Positions 35,795 through 44,536 of a stretch of DNA of 64,000 nt are shown piece by piece. The stretch lies in the NCBI RefSeq assembly GCF_000472965.1, contig NZ_AXAU01000005.1, forward strand, positions 248,001 through 312,000, given 5' to 3'. The translations under genes and the position numbers were made by a program. The notes under the pieces are model-generated. The model was not told the DNA's origin, did no database searches, and saw nothing but the letters and a program-made list of their open reading frames with translations. Numbering within the stretch: the first letter of the stretch is position 1; the number at the start of each line of letters is the position of its first letter. The stretch comes from Bradyrhizobium murdochi (GTDB lineage Bacteria > Pseudomonadota > Alphaproteobacteria > Rhizobiales > Xanthobacteraceae).

Positions 35795-37327
35795 TTAACC
35801 AGTCGCGCAGAGTTTTCCCTCCGCATACAGATCGCGCAGCTTGCGCTTAAAAATCTTGCCGGTGGCTTCGCGCGGCATGGCGTCCATGAACTGGATGTCC
35901 TTGGGCACCTTGAAGTTGGCGAGACGTCCGCGCAAAAATTCCTGCACGGCGGCCGGGGACAGCGACGCATTCGCTTCCGGCTCGATGCACGCAAAAAGCC
36001 GCTCGCCGAATTCGTCGTCGGGAACGCCGAATACCGCGCAGTCGCGCACGCCGTCCATGCCGATCAGCGCGTTCTCGATTTCGGCGGGATAGATGTTGAC
36101 GCCGCCCGAGATCACCATATCGCGCTTGCGGTCGCACAGGAACAAATAGCCGTCTGCGTCGAGATAGCCGACGTCGCCGACGCTGACGAGGCCGTCGCGG
36201 CCGGCTTCGGCGCGGGCCCCGGCCTTGCCGTGGTAGTCGAAATCCGGCACGGACATTTGCCGCATGAAGATTTCGCCGGGCTCGCCAACGCCACACGGCT
36301 GGCCGTCGGGGCGGAAGATTTTCACGACGCCGCCTTCGATGGCGCGGCCGACGGTGCCGGGTTTTGCCAGCGCTTCTTCGGCCGAATGCCACACCGGGAT
36401 GCCGGTTTCGGTCGAGCCGAAATATTCGTTGATGACCGGTCCCCACCAACCGATCATGGCACGCTTGACCTGCGACGGGCAGGGCGCGGCCCCATGCACG
36501 ATGAAGCGCAGCGAGGACAGATCGTAACGACGCTTCACCTCATCCGGCAGGCGCAGCAGGCGGACGAACATCGTCGGCACCATGTGCATGTGGGTAACCC
36601 GATGACGCTCGATCAGTTGCAGCATGTCTTCGGGATCGAAGCGCGGTTCGAGCACGATTTGGCAACCGCTGCGGAATGCCAGCATGCCGTAAGAGTTCGG
36701 CGCCGAATGGTACATCGGCCCGTTCATCAGGACGACCTGGTCTTCGTTCGGCTTGACGCCATAGGCGATGCCGCCGACCCGCGCCGAAGCCGCAGCCTGT
36801 TCCGGCGTCATCGGCTTGCGGCGCACGCCTTTCGGCAGGCCGGTGGTGCCCGACGTATAGAACATCGGCGCGCTACCGATCGGCGATTCCTGCGAGGGCG
36901 CATGCGTGTCGCGCCAGCGGTCCCAGTCGGTCACGCCGTCGGGGACTCTCGTCAGTACGGGCGCGACGTTGAAGGCGGCCGCGATTTCCGGCGGCGTCGC
37001 CACCACCAGGAGCCGCACGTCGGCGGGCAGGCCGTCTCTGATCTGCGGCAGCAGGTCGGCATGGCAGACCAGGATTTTGGCGCCGCTGTCGGCGAGGATG
37101 TAGGCGACTTCCTCGGCCTTCAAATGCCAGTTGATCGGCACCACCGGGCTGCCCAGCGCGGCTGCGCCGCCCGAGACTTCGAAGAACGCAAAATCGTTGC
37201 GCAGCATCATGCCGACGGGCACGCCGCCACTGACGCCGAGCGCCTTGAAGCCCGTTGCCGCCCGCGCGATGCGGGCGTGTATGTCAGGGTAGCTGATCTG
37301 GCGTTCGCCGCTGATGATCGATGTCAT
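35795..37327 (-). CDS. acyl-CoA synthetase (AMP-forming)
   Basis: A 510-residue adenylate-forming acid-CoA ligase. The P-loop is MFYTSGTTGLPKGVRRKP near residue 160, the core motif is NEYFGSTETG, and the hinge motif is YLFLCDRKRDMVISGGVNIY; the C-terminal catalytic Lys lies in EATGKIFKRKLRD. It resembles long-chain or cyclic-acid ligases that feed beta-oxidation. It precedes a branched-chain-type substrate-binding protein (30 bases) and a nitronate monooxygenase-like gene on the same strand, suggesting a catabolic unit for an imported acid (inference). Confidence 0.9.
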   Translation of the reverse strand: MTSIISGERQISYPDIHARIARAATGFKALGVSGGVPVGMMLRNDFAFFEVSGGAAALGSPVVPINWHLKAEEVAYILADSGAKILVCHADLLPQIRDGLPADVRLLVVATPPEIAAAFNVAPVLTRVPDGVTDWDRWRDTHAPSQESPIGSAPMFYTSGTTGLPKGVRRKPMTPEQAAASARVGGIAYGVKPNEDQVVLMNGPMYHSAPNSYGMLAFRSGCQIVLEPRFDPEDMLQLIERHRVTHMHMVPTMFVRLLRLPDEVKRRYDLSSLRFIVHGAAPCPSQVKRAMIGWWGPVINEYFGSTETGIPVWHSAEEALAKPGTVGRAIEGGVVKIFRPDGQPCGVGEPGEIFMRQMSVPDFDYHGKAGARAEAGRDGLVSVGDVGYLDADGYLFLCDRKRDMVISGGVNIYPAEIENALIGMDGVRDCAVFGVPDDEFGERLFACIEPEANASLSPAAVQEFLRGRLANFKVPKDIQFMDAMPREATGKIFKRKLRDLYAEGKLCATG

Positions 37328-37357
37328 GTTCTCTCCCGGGCTAACCGGACGCGCCGC

Positions 37358-38554
37358 TTAGCGGTCGTCCAGAATTTCACCGAAGCCGACCCAGCTCTTG
37401 CCGTCGAAGCGGCGCAGCCGTAATTGCTGGAACGGCAGGTAGTCATCGGCAGCGGTCGTTACCGTGATGCCCGGCAATAGCAGTGGAAGCGGCACATCAC
37501 GCAACGAGGCGGCCTGCTTCATGATGTTCTCGCGGCTGAAATCGTCCTTGCAGGCCATCAGAACTTTCACCATCAGGTTCGCATAGTGATAGCCGGCGGC
37601 GTAGTTCGAATTGGAGAGGTCCGCATTCGGCAAATATTGCTTCATGAACGCGAAATACTCTTTCACGCCGGGGTCATTGGCCCATTGAACGTCCATCGTG
37701 TCCTTCTGGTTACTGGACGAGATCAGGCCGACGGCGTTCTCCAGCCCGGCCGGCTCCAGGAACGAGATCGATGACGCCGAGGTCGGCACAAAAAACAGAT
37801 CCGGCTTCCAATTGATCTCGGCGACGCCCTTGATCATCTGCGAGGTGAACTTGCCGAGCACGACACCAAACATCACGTTGGCGCCCGAGGCCTTCAGTGT
37901 CGCAAGCTGCGAGCTGATGGTTGGCGCGCTGGTCTCGTAGGTTGCCTCCGACACGATCATGTTCGCGGCCTTGTCGCCGAGTGCCCGCTTGAATCCGGCG
38001 ACGTAGTCGCGGCCGAAATCGTCGTTCTGCGACAGGATGGCGATCTTGGCGTCGGGCTTGGTCTGCAGGACATGCTTGGCGTAGACGACGCCTTCGGACT
38101 GATAGGTCGCCATTCCCGGCATGGTCCACGGAAAATTCTTCGGGTCGGCCCATTTGGTTGCGCCGCTCAGCACGAACAGCTGCGGCACCTTCTTGCTATT
38201 GAGGTAGCGATGCACGGCGTTGTTGGTGGCGGTGCCGAGCGAGCCGAAGGTCAGCAGCACCTCTTCCTGCTCGACGAGCTTTCGGGTCTGCTCGACCGTC
38301 TTGGGCGGCGAGTACGCGTCATCAAGGCTGAAGAACTTGATCTTGCGGCCGTTGATGCCGCCCTCGGCGTTGATCTTCTCAAAATAGGCTTCCTGCGCCC
38401 GGCCGATGATGCCGAAGCCGGATGCCGGGCCGCTATAGGGCAGCGTCTGGCCGATGCGGATTTCACCCTTGTCACCTTCGGCGAGAGCCGTGGTGCTTCC
38501 CAGCAACGCGAGCGCGATAGTCAACACAGGTCGCGACAGTCTCATGGTTCCCAT
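37358..38554 (-). CDS. ABC transporter substrate-binding protein, branched-chain amino acid type
   Basis: A 398-residue periplasmic binding protein of the Leu/Ile/Val (type I) fold. The signal peptide is clear (LTIALALLGSTTALA), and the mature protein begins GEIRIGQTLPYSGPAS, typical of this family, followed by GINGRKIKFFSLDDAYSPPK. Bradyrhizobia use many such proteins for aromatic and fatty acids, so the ligand need not be an amino acid. It sits between the acyl-CoA synthetase and the nitronate monooxygenase-like gene, suggesting that it delivers the compound they process. Permease and ATPase subunits are not in the window. Confidence 0.9.
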   Translation of the reverse strand: MGTMRLSRPVLTIALALLGSTTALAEGDKGEIRIGQTLPYSGPASGFGIIGRAQEAYFEKINAEGGINGRKIKFFSLDDAYSPPKTVEQTRKLVEQEEVLLTFGSLGTATNNAVHRYLNSKKVPQLFVLSGATKWADPKNFPWTMPGMATYQSEGVVYAKHVLQTKPDAKIAILSQNDDFGRDYVAGFKRALGDKAANMIVSEATYETSAPTISSQLATLKASGANVMFGVVLGKFTSQMIKGVAEINWKPDLFFVPTSASSISFLEPAGLENAVGLISSSNQKDTMDVQWANDPGVKEYFAFMKQYLPNADLSNSNYAAGYHYANLMVKVLMACKDDFSRENIMKQAASLRDVPLPLLLPGITVTTAADDYLPFQQLRLRRFDGKSWVGFGEILDDR

Positions 38555-38597
38555 CCCTCTGTTTATTTGATTGTCTTGTCGTTGAATTCGGCGCGTC

Positions 38598-39572
38598 TTA
38601 GGCGCGCGCTCGTTTTAGAAACTCCTCGCTGGCGTCGGCGAATTCGCATCTGAGCCGCTCCACCAACTCTGCGACCGGCGGCGCGTCGGCGATCTGGCCG
38701 ATGCCCTGGCCGGAGCCCCAGATGTCGCGCCACGCCTTGGCCTTGGTATTGCCGCCGGAGCCGAAATTCATCTTCGACTTGTCGCTTTGCGGCAGATTGG
38801 CGGGATCGAGCCCCGCGGCCACGATCGACGGGCCGAGATAATTGCCGTGCACGCCGGTGAACAGGTTGGAATAGACGATGTCATGCGCGGCGTGGTCGAT
38901 CAGCGCGGCTTTGTAGGCCGGATCGGCATTGGCCTCCTGTGTTGCGATGAAGCGCGTGCCCATGTAGGCCATGTCGGCGCCAAGCGCGAGCGCGGACGCG
39001 ATGCCCCAGCCATCCGAGATCGCACCCGACAGCAGTACAGTGCCCTTGAACCACTGCTTCACTTCGCGCAGCAGCGCGAACGGCGACAGCGTGCCGGCAT
39101 GGCCGCCGGCGCCGGCGCAGACCAGGATTAGGCCGTCGACGCCATGTTCGGCCGCCTTCCGCGCATGCTTGACGTTGATCACGTCGTGGAACACGACGCC
39201 GCCATAGGAATGCGCGGCCTCGACGATTTCGATCGGCGGGCGCAGCGAGGTGATGATGATCGGGACCTGGTGCTTCACGCAGGTCTCCATGTCCTTCATC
39301 AGCCGGTCGTTGGACGAATGGCAGATCTGGTTGACCGCGTAGGGCGCGACCTTCTTCTCTGGATGCAGCGCCTTGTACTCGCCCAGCTCGTTCTCGATTC
39401 GGCTCAGCCATTCGTCGAGCTTTTCGACCGGTCGCGCGTTCAGCGCCGGAAACGAGCCGACAATCCCGGCCTTGCACTGGGCGATCACGAGCTCGGGCCC
39501 GGACACGATGAACAAGGGTGAGCCGACCACCGGCAGTTCGAGCGAATTGGCAAGCGAAGCAGGCAACGGCAT
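38598..39572 (-). CDS. nitronate monooxygenase-like flavoprotein
   Basis: A 324-residue TIM-barrel flavoprotein of the nitronate monooxygenase (2-nitropropane dioxygenase) family, which oxidises alkyl nitronates using FMN and O2. The phosphate-binding regions VCAGAGGHAGTLSPFALL near residue 175 and LSGAISDGWGIASALALGAD near residue 205 are conserved, as is YMGTRFIATQEA. The start is placed at the Met before PLPASLAN because AGGGAGAGACC lies just upstream. Many family members do not use nitronates; the neighbours (acyl-CoA ligase, binding protein) hint at a different enoate-type substrate. Confidence 0.85.
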   Translation of the reverse strand: MPLPASLANSLELPVVGSPLFIVSGPELVIAQCKAGIVGSFPALNARPVEKLDEWLSRIENELGEYKALHPEKKVAPYAVNQICHSSNDRLMKDMETCVKHQVPIIITSLRPPIEIVEAAHSYGGVVFHDVINVKHARKAAEHGVDGLILVCAGAGGHAGTLSPFALLREVKQWFKGTVLLSGAISDGWGIASALALGADMAYMGTRFIATQEANADPAYKAALIDHAAHDIVYSNLFTGVHGNYLGPSIVAAGLDPANLPQSDKSKMNFGSGGNTKAKAWRDIWGSGQGIGQIADAPPVAELVERLRCEFADASEEFLKRARA

Positions 39573-39718
39573 TCGGTCTCTCCCTTGCAACGCCCAGCCG
39601 GGACCTAAAATCCGGACTGCGTCGATGATGTTGATTGAGAGCGCCGTACCGCGGGCGGAGCCGCCGGCCGGGCGCTGTTGTTGCCGTCTACTATAAGGCT
39701 GGACGGCCGCCGCCATCC

Positions 39719-39732
39719 GTTCAATATTGAAC
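39719..39732. promoter_or_regulatory. palindromic candidate operator for the divergent LysR gene
   Basis: GTTCAATATTGAAC is a perfect 14-bp palindrome in the 211-base gap between the nitronate monooxygenase-like and LysR genes. It has the T-N11-A pattern of LysR boxes (T39721 to A39730 is one shorter, T39720 to A39731 fits twelve positions), and lies 52 bases before the LysR start. Confidence 0.5.
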
Positions 39733-39783
39733 AGATGCTCATCCAGTTATGAACAAGGCCGATCTGAAATCGCGGGAGCACCG

Positions 39784-40671
39784 ATGGACTGGGACCTGTG
39801 CAAGACCTTCGTCGCCGTGGCCGAGACCGGCAGCTTCGCGGCGGCCGCGCGCCGGTTGCGCTCCAGTCATCCGACGGTCGGGCGTAAGATTGCCGAACTG
39901 GAAGGTCAACTCGGCATTCCCCTCTTCGCCCGGTCCAACGAGGGTCTTTCGCTGACTTCGCACGGCCAGAAATTTCGCGAGCATGTCGATGCGATGGCCG
40001 CGGCGGCGTTGCGCGCCGAAGCCGCGGTATCGGCGACCGGTGCGCAGGCGCGCGGCGTGGTCAAGCTGTCGATCGGCGCCACGCTCGCCTCGCACTGGTT
40101 GATGCCGCGGCTCGGGCCGTTCCTGCGCCAGCACGACCATATTCAGCTCGAGATCATTACCCATCCGTATCCGGCGAGCGTCCGCCGCCGCGAGGCCGAT
40201 GTCGTGCTGCGCCCCGTCGATAGCGGCGAGGAGAACTTGATCGGCCGCAAGATCGGCCGGCTCGGCACCGGCTTCTACGCCTCACGCGACTATGCCGCGC
40301 GGCGGCGCCTGCCCGAGCGGCGCGACGAATGGAAGGGCCACAGCGTCATCGGCTTCGCCGACCGGCTGTCGAACGAGCGGCTGGCGCGCTGGAGCGATGC
40401 GATCACGCGGCAGGGCTCGATGGTGATGCGCTGTTCCTCTCAAGGCGACATGCTCGCCGCCGCACGCGCCGGTCTCGGAATTTCGACGCTGTCCTGCTTC
40501 GTCGCCGCCGCCTATCCGGAACTCGTCCGCGTCGCCCCGCAAAAACTCGTCAGCGTGGCCGATATCTGGCTGCTGGCGCATCCCGATCTCGTCGACCTCC
40601 CGGCCGTGCGCGCCGTGATCGACTTTGTTACCGCTTCCGCGCGGGAGGATCGGGTGAGGTTGCGGGGATGA
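39784..40671 (+). CDS. LysR-family transcriptional regulator
   Basis: A 295-residue regulator with the helix-turn-helix at residues about 4-60 (CKTFVAVAETGSFAAAARRL, RSSHPTVGRKIAELE) and an effector-binding domain from about residue 90. GGGAGC lies about 6 bases before ATG 39784, which fixes the start within a longer frame. It is divergent from the catabolic trio to the left and is the likely regulator of it. Its 3' end overlaps the convergent AlkA-type gene by 44 bases. Confidence 0.88.
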   Translation: MDWDLCKTFVAVAETGSFAAAARRLRSSHPTVGRKIAELEGQLGIPLFARSNEGLSLTSHGQKFREHVDAMAAAALRAEAAVSATGAQARGVVKLSIGATLASHWLMPRLGPFLRQHDHIQLEIITHPYPASVRRREADVVLRPVDSGEENLIGRKIGRLGTGFYASRDYAARRRLPERRDEWKGHSVIGFADRLSNERLARWSDAITRQGSMVMRCSSQGDMLAAARAGLGISTLSCFVAAAYPELVRVAPQKLVSVADIWLLAHPDLVDLPAVRAVIDFVTASAREDRVRLRG

Positions 40672-41320
40672 GTTTGTCGGGAAGCACGCCTTCGCGTTTC
40701 TTCAGCACGCGATAATAGCTCCACCACAGATGCGCCGCCGCGCCGCGCAGGGGACGCCACGGTTCGGCCAGCGGCGCCATCTGCTTGACGGTCGGGCGCG
40801 TCTTTAGGCCAAGCCCGATCTTCACGGCCTCCTGCACCGCGAGGTCGCCGGCCGGCCAGGCGTCGCCATGGCCGAGGCAGAACAGCAAATAGATGTCGGC
40901 GGTCCACGGGCCGATGCCGGGCAGCGCGGTCAGCGTGTGGTGGGCGGCATCCGCATCCTCTTCCCCCAGCACCTCGAGATTAAGCCGCTCGGCGGCCAGT
41001 TCGCGCGCGATGTGTTTGAGGGTCTTGATCTTGGCGGCCGACAGCCCGAGCCGGCCGAGGCGGTCGGCGCGGGTCTTGCGGATCACCTCGTGATCGAACG
41101 GATCGAACGCCGCCGTCAGCCGCGCCCAGATCGCTCCGGCGCTGGCGATAGACAATTGCTGGCCGCAGACGATGCCAGCAAGCCCCGCGAACCCCGGCTC
41201 GCGCTGCCGCAGCGCCGGCATGCCCGTCAACTCAAAAATCGGCTTGAGCCTTGGGTCTTGCTTGACCAATGCATGGACGGCGTCTTCGAGATCGGACTGG
41301 CTGTTGAGGTGGACGGTCAT
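40628..41320 (-). CDS. DNA-3-methyladenine glycosylase II-type (AlkA, HhH-GPD)
   Basis: A 230-residue base-excision enzyme that removes alkylated purines. The helix-hairpin-helix plus Gly-Pro-Asp signature is visible: TALPGIGPWTADIYLLFCLG near residue 130 with the catalytic Asp downstream in WPAGDLAVQEAV, and the N-terminal CGQQLSIASAGAIW. No Ada-type regulatory domain is fused. The last 44 bases overlap the convergent LysR gene. It is transcribed alone. Confidence 0.9.
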   Translation of the reverse strand: MTVHLNSQSDLEDAVHALVKQDPRLKPIFELTGMPALRQREPGFAGLAGIVCGQQLSIASAGAIWARLTAAFDPFDHEVIRKTRADRLGRLGLSAAKIKTLKHIARELAAERLNLEVLGEEDADAAHHTLTALPGIGPWTADIYLLFCLGHGDAWPAGDLAVQEAVKIGLGLKTRPTVKQMAPLAEPWRPLRGAAAHLWWSYYRVLKKREGVLPDKLIPATSPDPPARKR

Positions 41321-41430
41321 TTCGGAATCTTCTTAGTCATGGCGGGGCATGGTAATCTGGCTTGTGCAGACTGCGAATAGCCGTCTGCGGTTTTCGGCTG
41401 TCGATATCTTTCTGCCTCGGCGGACAGGTC

Positions 41431-42312
41431 ATGGCCCGCTTTCGAGTTGGAAAGATGAGTTTGAGAAGCATGCCGCCCGAGATGGATGGCGAGAAGGTCG
41501 CGCTGATCGATACGCTGCTCGACCGTGTCGCCAGCGAGCATAACGTATTCTTGCCGCTGGCCATCGAAAGCGGAAGCCGTGCATGGGGCTTTTCTTCGCC
41601 TGATAGCGACTACGACTGTCGTTTCGTTTTCGTGAGGCGTATTGCAGAACACATCACCCCTTGGCCTCCACGGGACGTGATCGAGTTCCCGCCCGAAGAT
41701 GACCTTGACGCGAACGGGTGGGACCTTGGCAAGGCGCTCCGGCTGTTGCTGAAGGGCAATGCGGTGATTGTGGAGTGGCTGCGGTCGCCCGTGATATATC
41801 GCGGGCAGGCCTGGTTTCGGGACGGCTTCCTGGAGTTCGCGCGGCATACCGCGACCCGGGAGGCTATAGGTCGCCACTACCTTCATCTCGGAGAGCGCCA
41901 GAGGCGGGTCTACTTTGGTGATGGGACAAGCGTGGCGCAGAAGAAGATCTTCTATGCCTTGCGTCCAGCGGCGACCTTGCGCTGGCTGCGCATGCGACCG
42001 CGCGAAGCTATCGCACCAATGCACTTTCCCACACTCATGGAGGAATGTGATCCGCCGGCGGACTTGAGCAGGGAGGTTGCCGAACTTATGGACCGCAAGC
42101 TTGTGACGCGCGAGCTTGGGGCAGCTCCACTGCCTCCCGTCGTTGCGAGCTTCATCGATTCGGAATTCCAATTGGCGAGGGCATTATTTGAGGGCGGTCG
42201 CGCGCGGGCGCCCGACGAAGTCGTCGCGGAGGCCGAACGATTCTACCGAGCTGTCGTCGAACGCCTGGAGCGCGAGGGCGACGGCAGTCCGGTTATGACG
42301 AGACCCGTGTAA
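41431..42312 (+). CDS. RlaP-like nucleotidyltransferase (DNA polymerase beta superfamily)
   Basis: A 293-residue protein with a nucleotidyltransferase core: IESGSRAWGFSSPDSDYDCRF near residue 45, where the GS motif and the two catalytic Asp residues of the DxD are intact. Downstream, WDLGKALRLLLKGNAVIVEW and LRSPVIYRG match the RlaP (RNA repair pathway) family. These enzymes may add nucleotides to RNA ends. The start is uncertain: ATG 41431, or ATG 41455, which has a better GGAAAG before it. It overlaps the gluQ start by one base in TAATG. Confidence 0.75.
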   Translation: MARFRVGKMSLRSMPPEMDGEKVALIDTLLDRVASEHNVFLPLAIESGSRAWGFSSPDSDYDCRFVFVRRIAEHITPWPPRDVIEFPPEDDLDANGWDLGKALRLLLKGNAVIVEWLRSPVIYRGQAWFRDGFLEFARHTATREAIGRHYLHLGERQRRVYFGDGTSVAQKKIFYALRPAATLRWLRMRPREAIAPMHFPTLMEECDPPADLSREVAELMDRKLVTRELGAAPLPPVVASFIDSEFQLARALFEGGRARAPDEVVAEAERFYRAVVERLEREGDGSPVMTRPV

Positions 42313-43196
42313 TGCCGCCACCCGTTTTCCGATTTGCCCCCAGCCCGAACGGCTACCTCCATCTCGGCCACGCCTATTCGGCGCTCCTGAATTTCGACCT
42401 CGCGCGCGAGCGCGGTGGGCGGTTTCTGCTGCGGATCGAGGATATCGACGCGACGCGTTGCCGGCCGGAATTCGAGGCGGCGATCTATGAAGACCTCGCC
42501 TGGCTCGGGATATCCTGGGAAACGCCGGTGCGGCGGCAATCGGAGCATTTTGCGCGCTATCGTGAAGCGGTCGAAAAATTGGCAGGTTTAGGTCTGATCT
42601 ATCCGAGCTTCGAGAGCCGCGCGGAAATCGCCCGTCTCGTCGCGCAGCGCGAGGCCGGCGCGCCCTGGCCGCGGGATCCCGATGGGGCGCCGGTCTATCC
42701 GGGCGTCGCGAAATCGCTGCCGCCGGACCGGCGCCAAGAGTTGATCGCGCAAGGCGTGCCTTACGCGCTGCGGCTAGACATGCAGGCAGCGCTCGCGCGC
42801 ACGAAGGAACTGGCCTGGCAGGAAGAGGGTGCAGGGCCCGGCGGCGAGACCGGCGTCGTCGCCGCGCGCCCTGAAGCGTGGGGTGACGTCATCCTGGCGC
42901 GCAAGGAGACGCCGACCAGCTATCATCTCTCCGTCGTGATCGACGACGCCCTGCAGGGCGTGACCGACGTTGTACGGGGCAGGGACCTGTTCTGGTCGAC
43001 GAGCGTCCACCTGGTGTTGCAGCGGTTGCTCGGTATCCCGCAACCGGTGTATCGGCATCACCGCCTCATCGAGGATGCGTCGGGACACAAGCTATCGAAA
43101 TCGACACAAGCCACGGCCTTGCGCGAATTGCGTGGGCAAGGTGTCACCCCTGCGGGTATTCGCAGCCTCGTCGGCTTGTCCCGACGATTCCTGTAG
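42312..43196 (+). CDS. gluQ: glutamyl-Q tRNA(Asp) synthetase
   Basis: A 294-residue, class I synthetase-like enzyme that attaches glutamate to queuosine in the anticodon of tRNA(Asp). It has the HIGH-type motif as NGYLHLGHAYSALLNFDLAR and the KMSKS-type motif as GHKLSKS; it lacks the anticodon-binding domain of GltX, which distinguishes it. The first codon overlaps the stop of the RlaP-like gene by one base, so translation is coupled. This is a good pairing of two tRNA/RNA-modifying activities. Confidence 0.92.
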   Translation: MPPPVFRFAPSPNGYLHLGHAYSALLNFDLARERGGRFLLRIEDIDATRCRPEFEAAIYEDLAWLGISWETPVRRQSEHFARYREAVEKLAGLGLIYPSFESRAEIARLVAQREAGAPWPRDPDGAPVYPGVAKSLPPDRRQELIAQGVPYALRLDMQAALARTKELAWQEEGAGPGGETGVVAARPEAWGDVILARKETPTSYHLSVVIDDALQGVTDVVRGRDLFWSTSVHLVLQRLLGIPQPVYRHHRLIEDASGHKLSKSTQATALRELRGQGVTPAGIRSLVGLSRRFL

Positions 43197-43279
43197 TACC
43201 ACTGCGGGTTGTTGAAAACGTCTCCGTGACACCGGCCGCCATCGCGTGTCATGCTGGTCGCGGCAGAGGAAGGGGGACC

Positions 43280-44536
43280 ATGGCGGCAAAGCGGCGCTCA
43301 CCAGGCACCACGGGAACAGTCAAGAAGCGGCGAGCGAAAAAGCGCGTATCCGGCGCCGCGGTCAAAAAACGCGCCACGCGCAAGTCCGCCATCGCTGCGC
43401 CCGGCATGGTCGAGAGCGCGCTGGCGGCCTTTGCGCACGAGGTCCGCACGCCGCTGACCGGCATTCTCGCGATCAGCAATCTGCTCGCGACCTCGGACCT
43501 CGACGAACGCGAACGGCGCTGGGTCGATACCATCAAGGCCGGCGCGGAACATCTGGCGAGCCTTGCGACCCTGTTCGTCGACGCCGCGCGCAGCGGCGGC
43601 CCCGGGCTCGAGGTGCGGCAGGACTTCTTCGACCTGCATACGCTCGCCCGCAATGCCGGCGATTCGCTGACCGGGCGCGCCGCGGCCAAGGGCCTGGAGT
43701 CGTCGGTCGATATTTCCGAAAAGCTTCCAGGGTTTGCAATCGGCGATCCCGTCCGCCTGCGCGCCGCGCTGGAGAACCTGATCGACAATGCGGTAAAATT
43801 CACTGAACAGGGCAGTGTTGGGCTGCAGGTCACGCCGGTGCGGGGTCCGAAGGGCAAGGTCGCCGTTTCATTCGCGATCTCCGACAGCGGGATCGGCCTT
43901 GCGCTGAACGAAATCAAGCGCTTGTTCCGGCCGTTCTCACAGGCCAATGTCTCCATTGCATCGCGCTTCGGCGGCGCCGGTCTCGGATTGTCGTCGGTCA
44001 AGCAACTGGCACGTGCCATGGGCGGCGACATCATCGTGACGCAACGCCGGGGCGGCGGCACCACCTTTATCCTCAACGTCGTGATGTCGCCCGCCAAGGA
44101 CGCCGTGACGGCGGCGTCCGGTGCCGAAGGCGAGGTATCGATCAGTTCGCCTCGGCCGTTGCGCCTGCTCAGCGTCGAAGACAATCCGTTCGGCCGCGTC
44201 GTGCTCAACACGATCCTGACCGAACTCGGTCATCAGACCGACTTCATCGGCCAGGGCGAGGCGGCGCCCGAGCGGCTTGCGCAAGGCGCATTCGATGCGG
44301 TGTTGATGGACATGGTCCTGCCGGGTATCGACGGTGTCGAGGCGATCAGGCGCATTCGCGCGCTGGAGCCGCCGCTCGGCCGCATTCCGATCATCGGCAT
44401 ATCAGGCCGCAGCGAAGACGAGGCGGCGTCGCGCGCCGCCGGCGCCGAGATCTTTCTGGTCAAGCCTGTGAGCCCGCGCGCCCTGGCGACTGCGCTGCAT
44501 GCAGCGACATCCCCTTCGGCAACCGCGATTTCATGA
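43280..44536 (+). CDS. soluble hybrid histidine kinase with receiver domain
   Basis: A 418-residue signalling protein. The first 45 residues are Lys/Arg/Ala-rich and lack membrane segments. The HisKA domain starts LAAFAHEVRTPLTGILAISN with the conserved His, and the ATPase has LENLIDNAVKF (N box), DSGIGL and GGAGLGLSSVKQL. The C-terminal receiver has LLSVEDNPFGR, phosphoacceptor Asp in VLMDMVLPGIDG, and KPVSPRAL. GAGGAAGGGGGA precedes ATG 43280. The input is not evident. Its last 77 bases overlap the convergent BrkB gene. Confidence 0.9.
   Translation: MAAKRRSPGTTGTVKKRRAKKRVSGAAVKKRATRKSAIAAPGMVESALAAFAHEVRTPLTGILAISNLLATSDLDERERRWVDTIKAGAEHLASLATLFVDAARSGGPGLEVRQDFFDLHTLARNAGDSLTGRAAAKGLESSVDISEKLPGFAIGDPVRLRAALENLIDNAVKFTEQGSVGLQVTPVRGPKGKVAVSFAISDSGIGLALNEIKRLFRPFSQANVSIASRFGGAGLGLSSVKQLARAMGGDIIVTQRRGGGTTFILNVVMSPAKDAVTAASGAEGEVSISSPRPLRLLSVEDNPFGRVVLNTILTELGHQTDFIGQGEAAPERLAQGAFDAVLMDMVLPGIDGVEAIRRIRALEPPLGRIPIIGISGRSEDEAASRAAGAEIFLVKPVSPRALATALHAATSPSATAIS

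Noticed and set aside
36230..37423. 397-residue rightward frame opposite the acyl-CoA synthetase
   Set aside because: Antisense to intact adenylation motifs; composition is that of a shadow.
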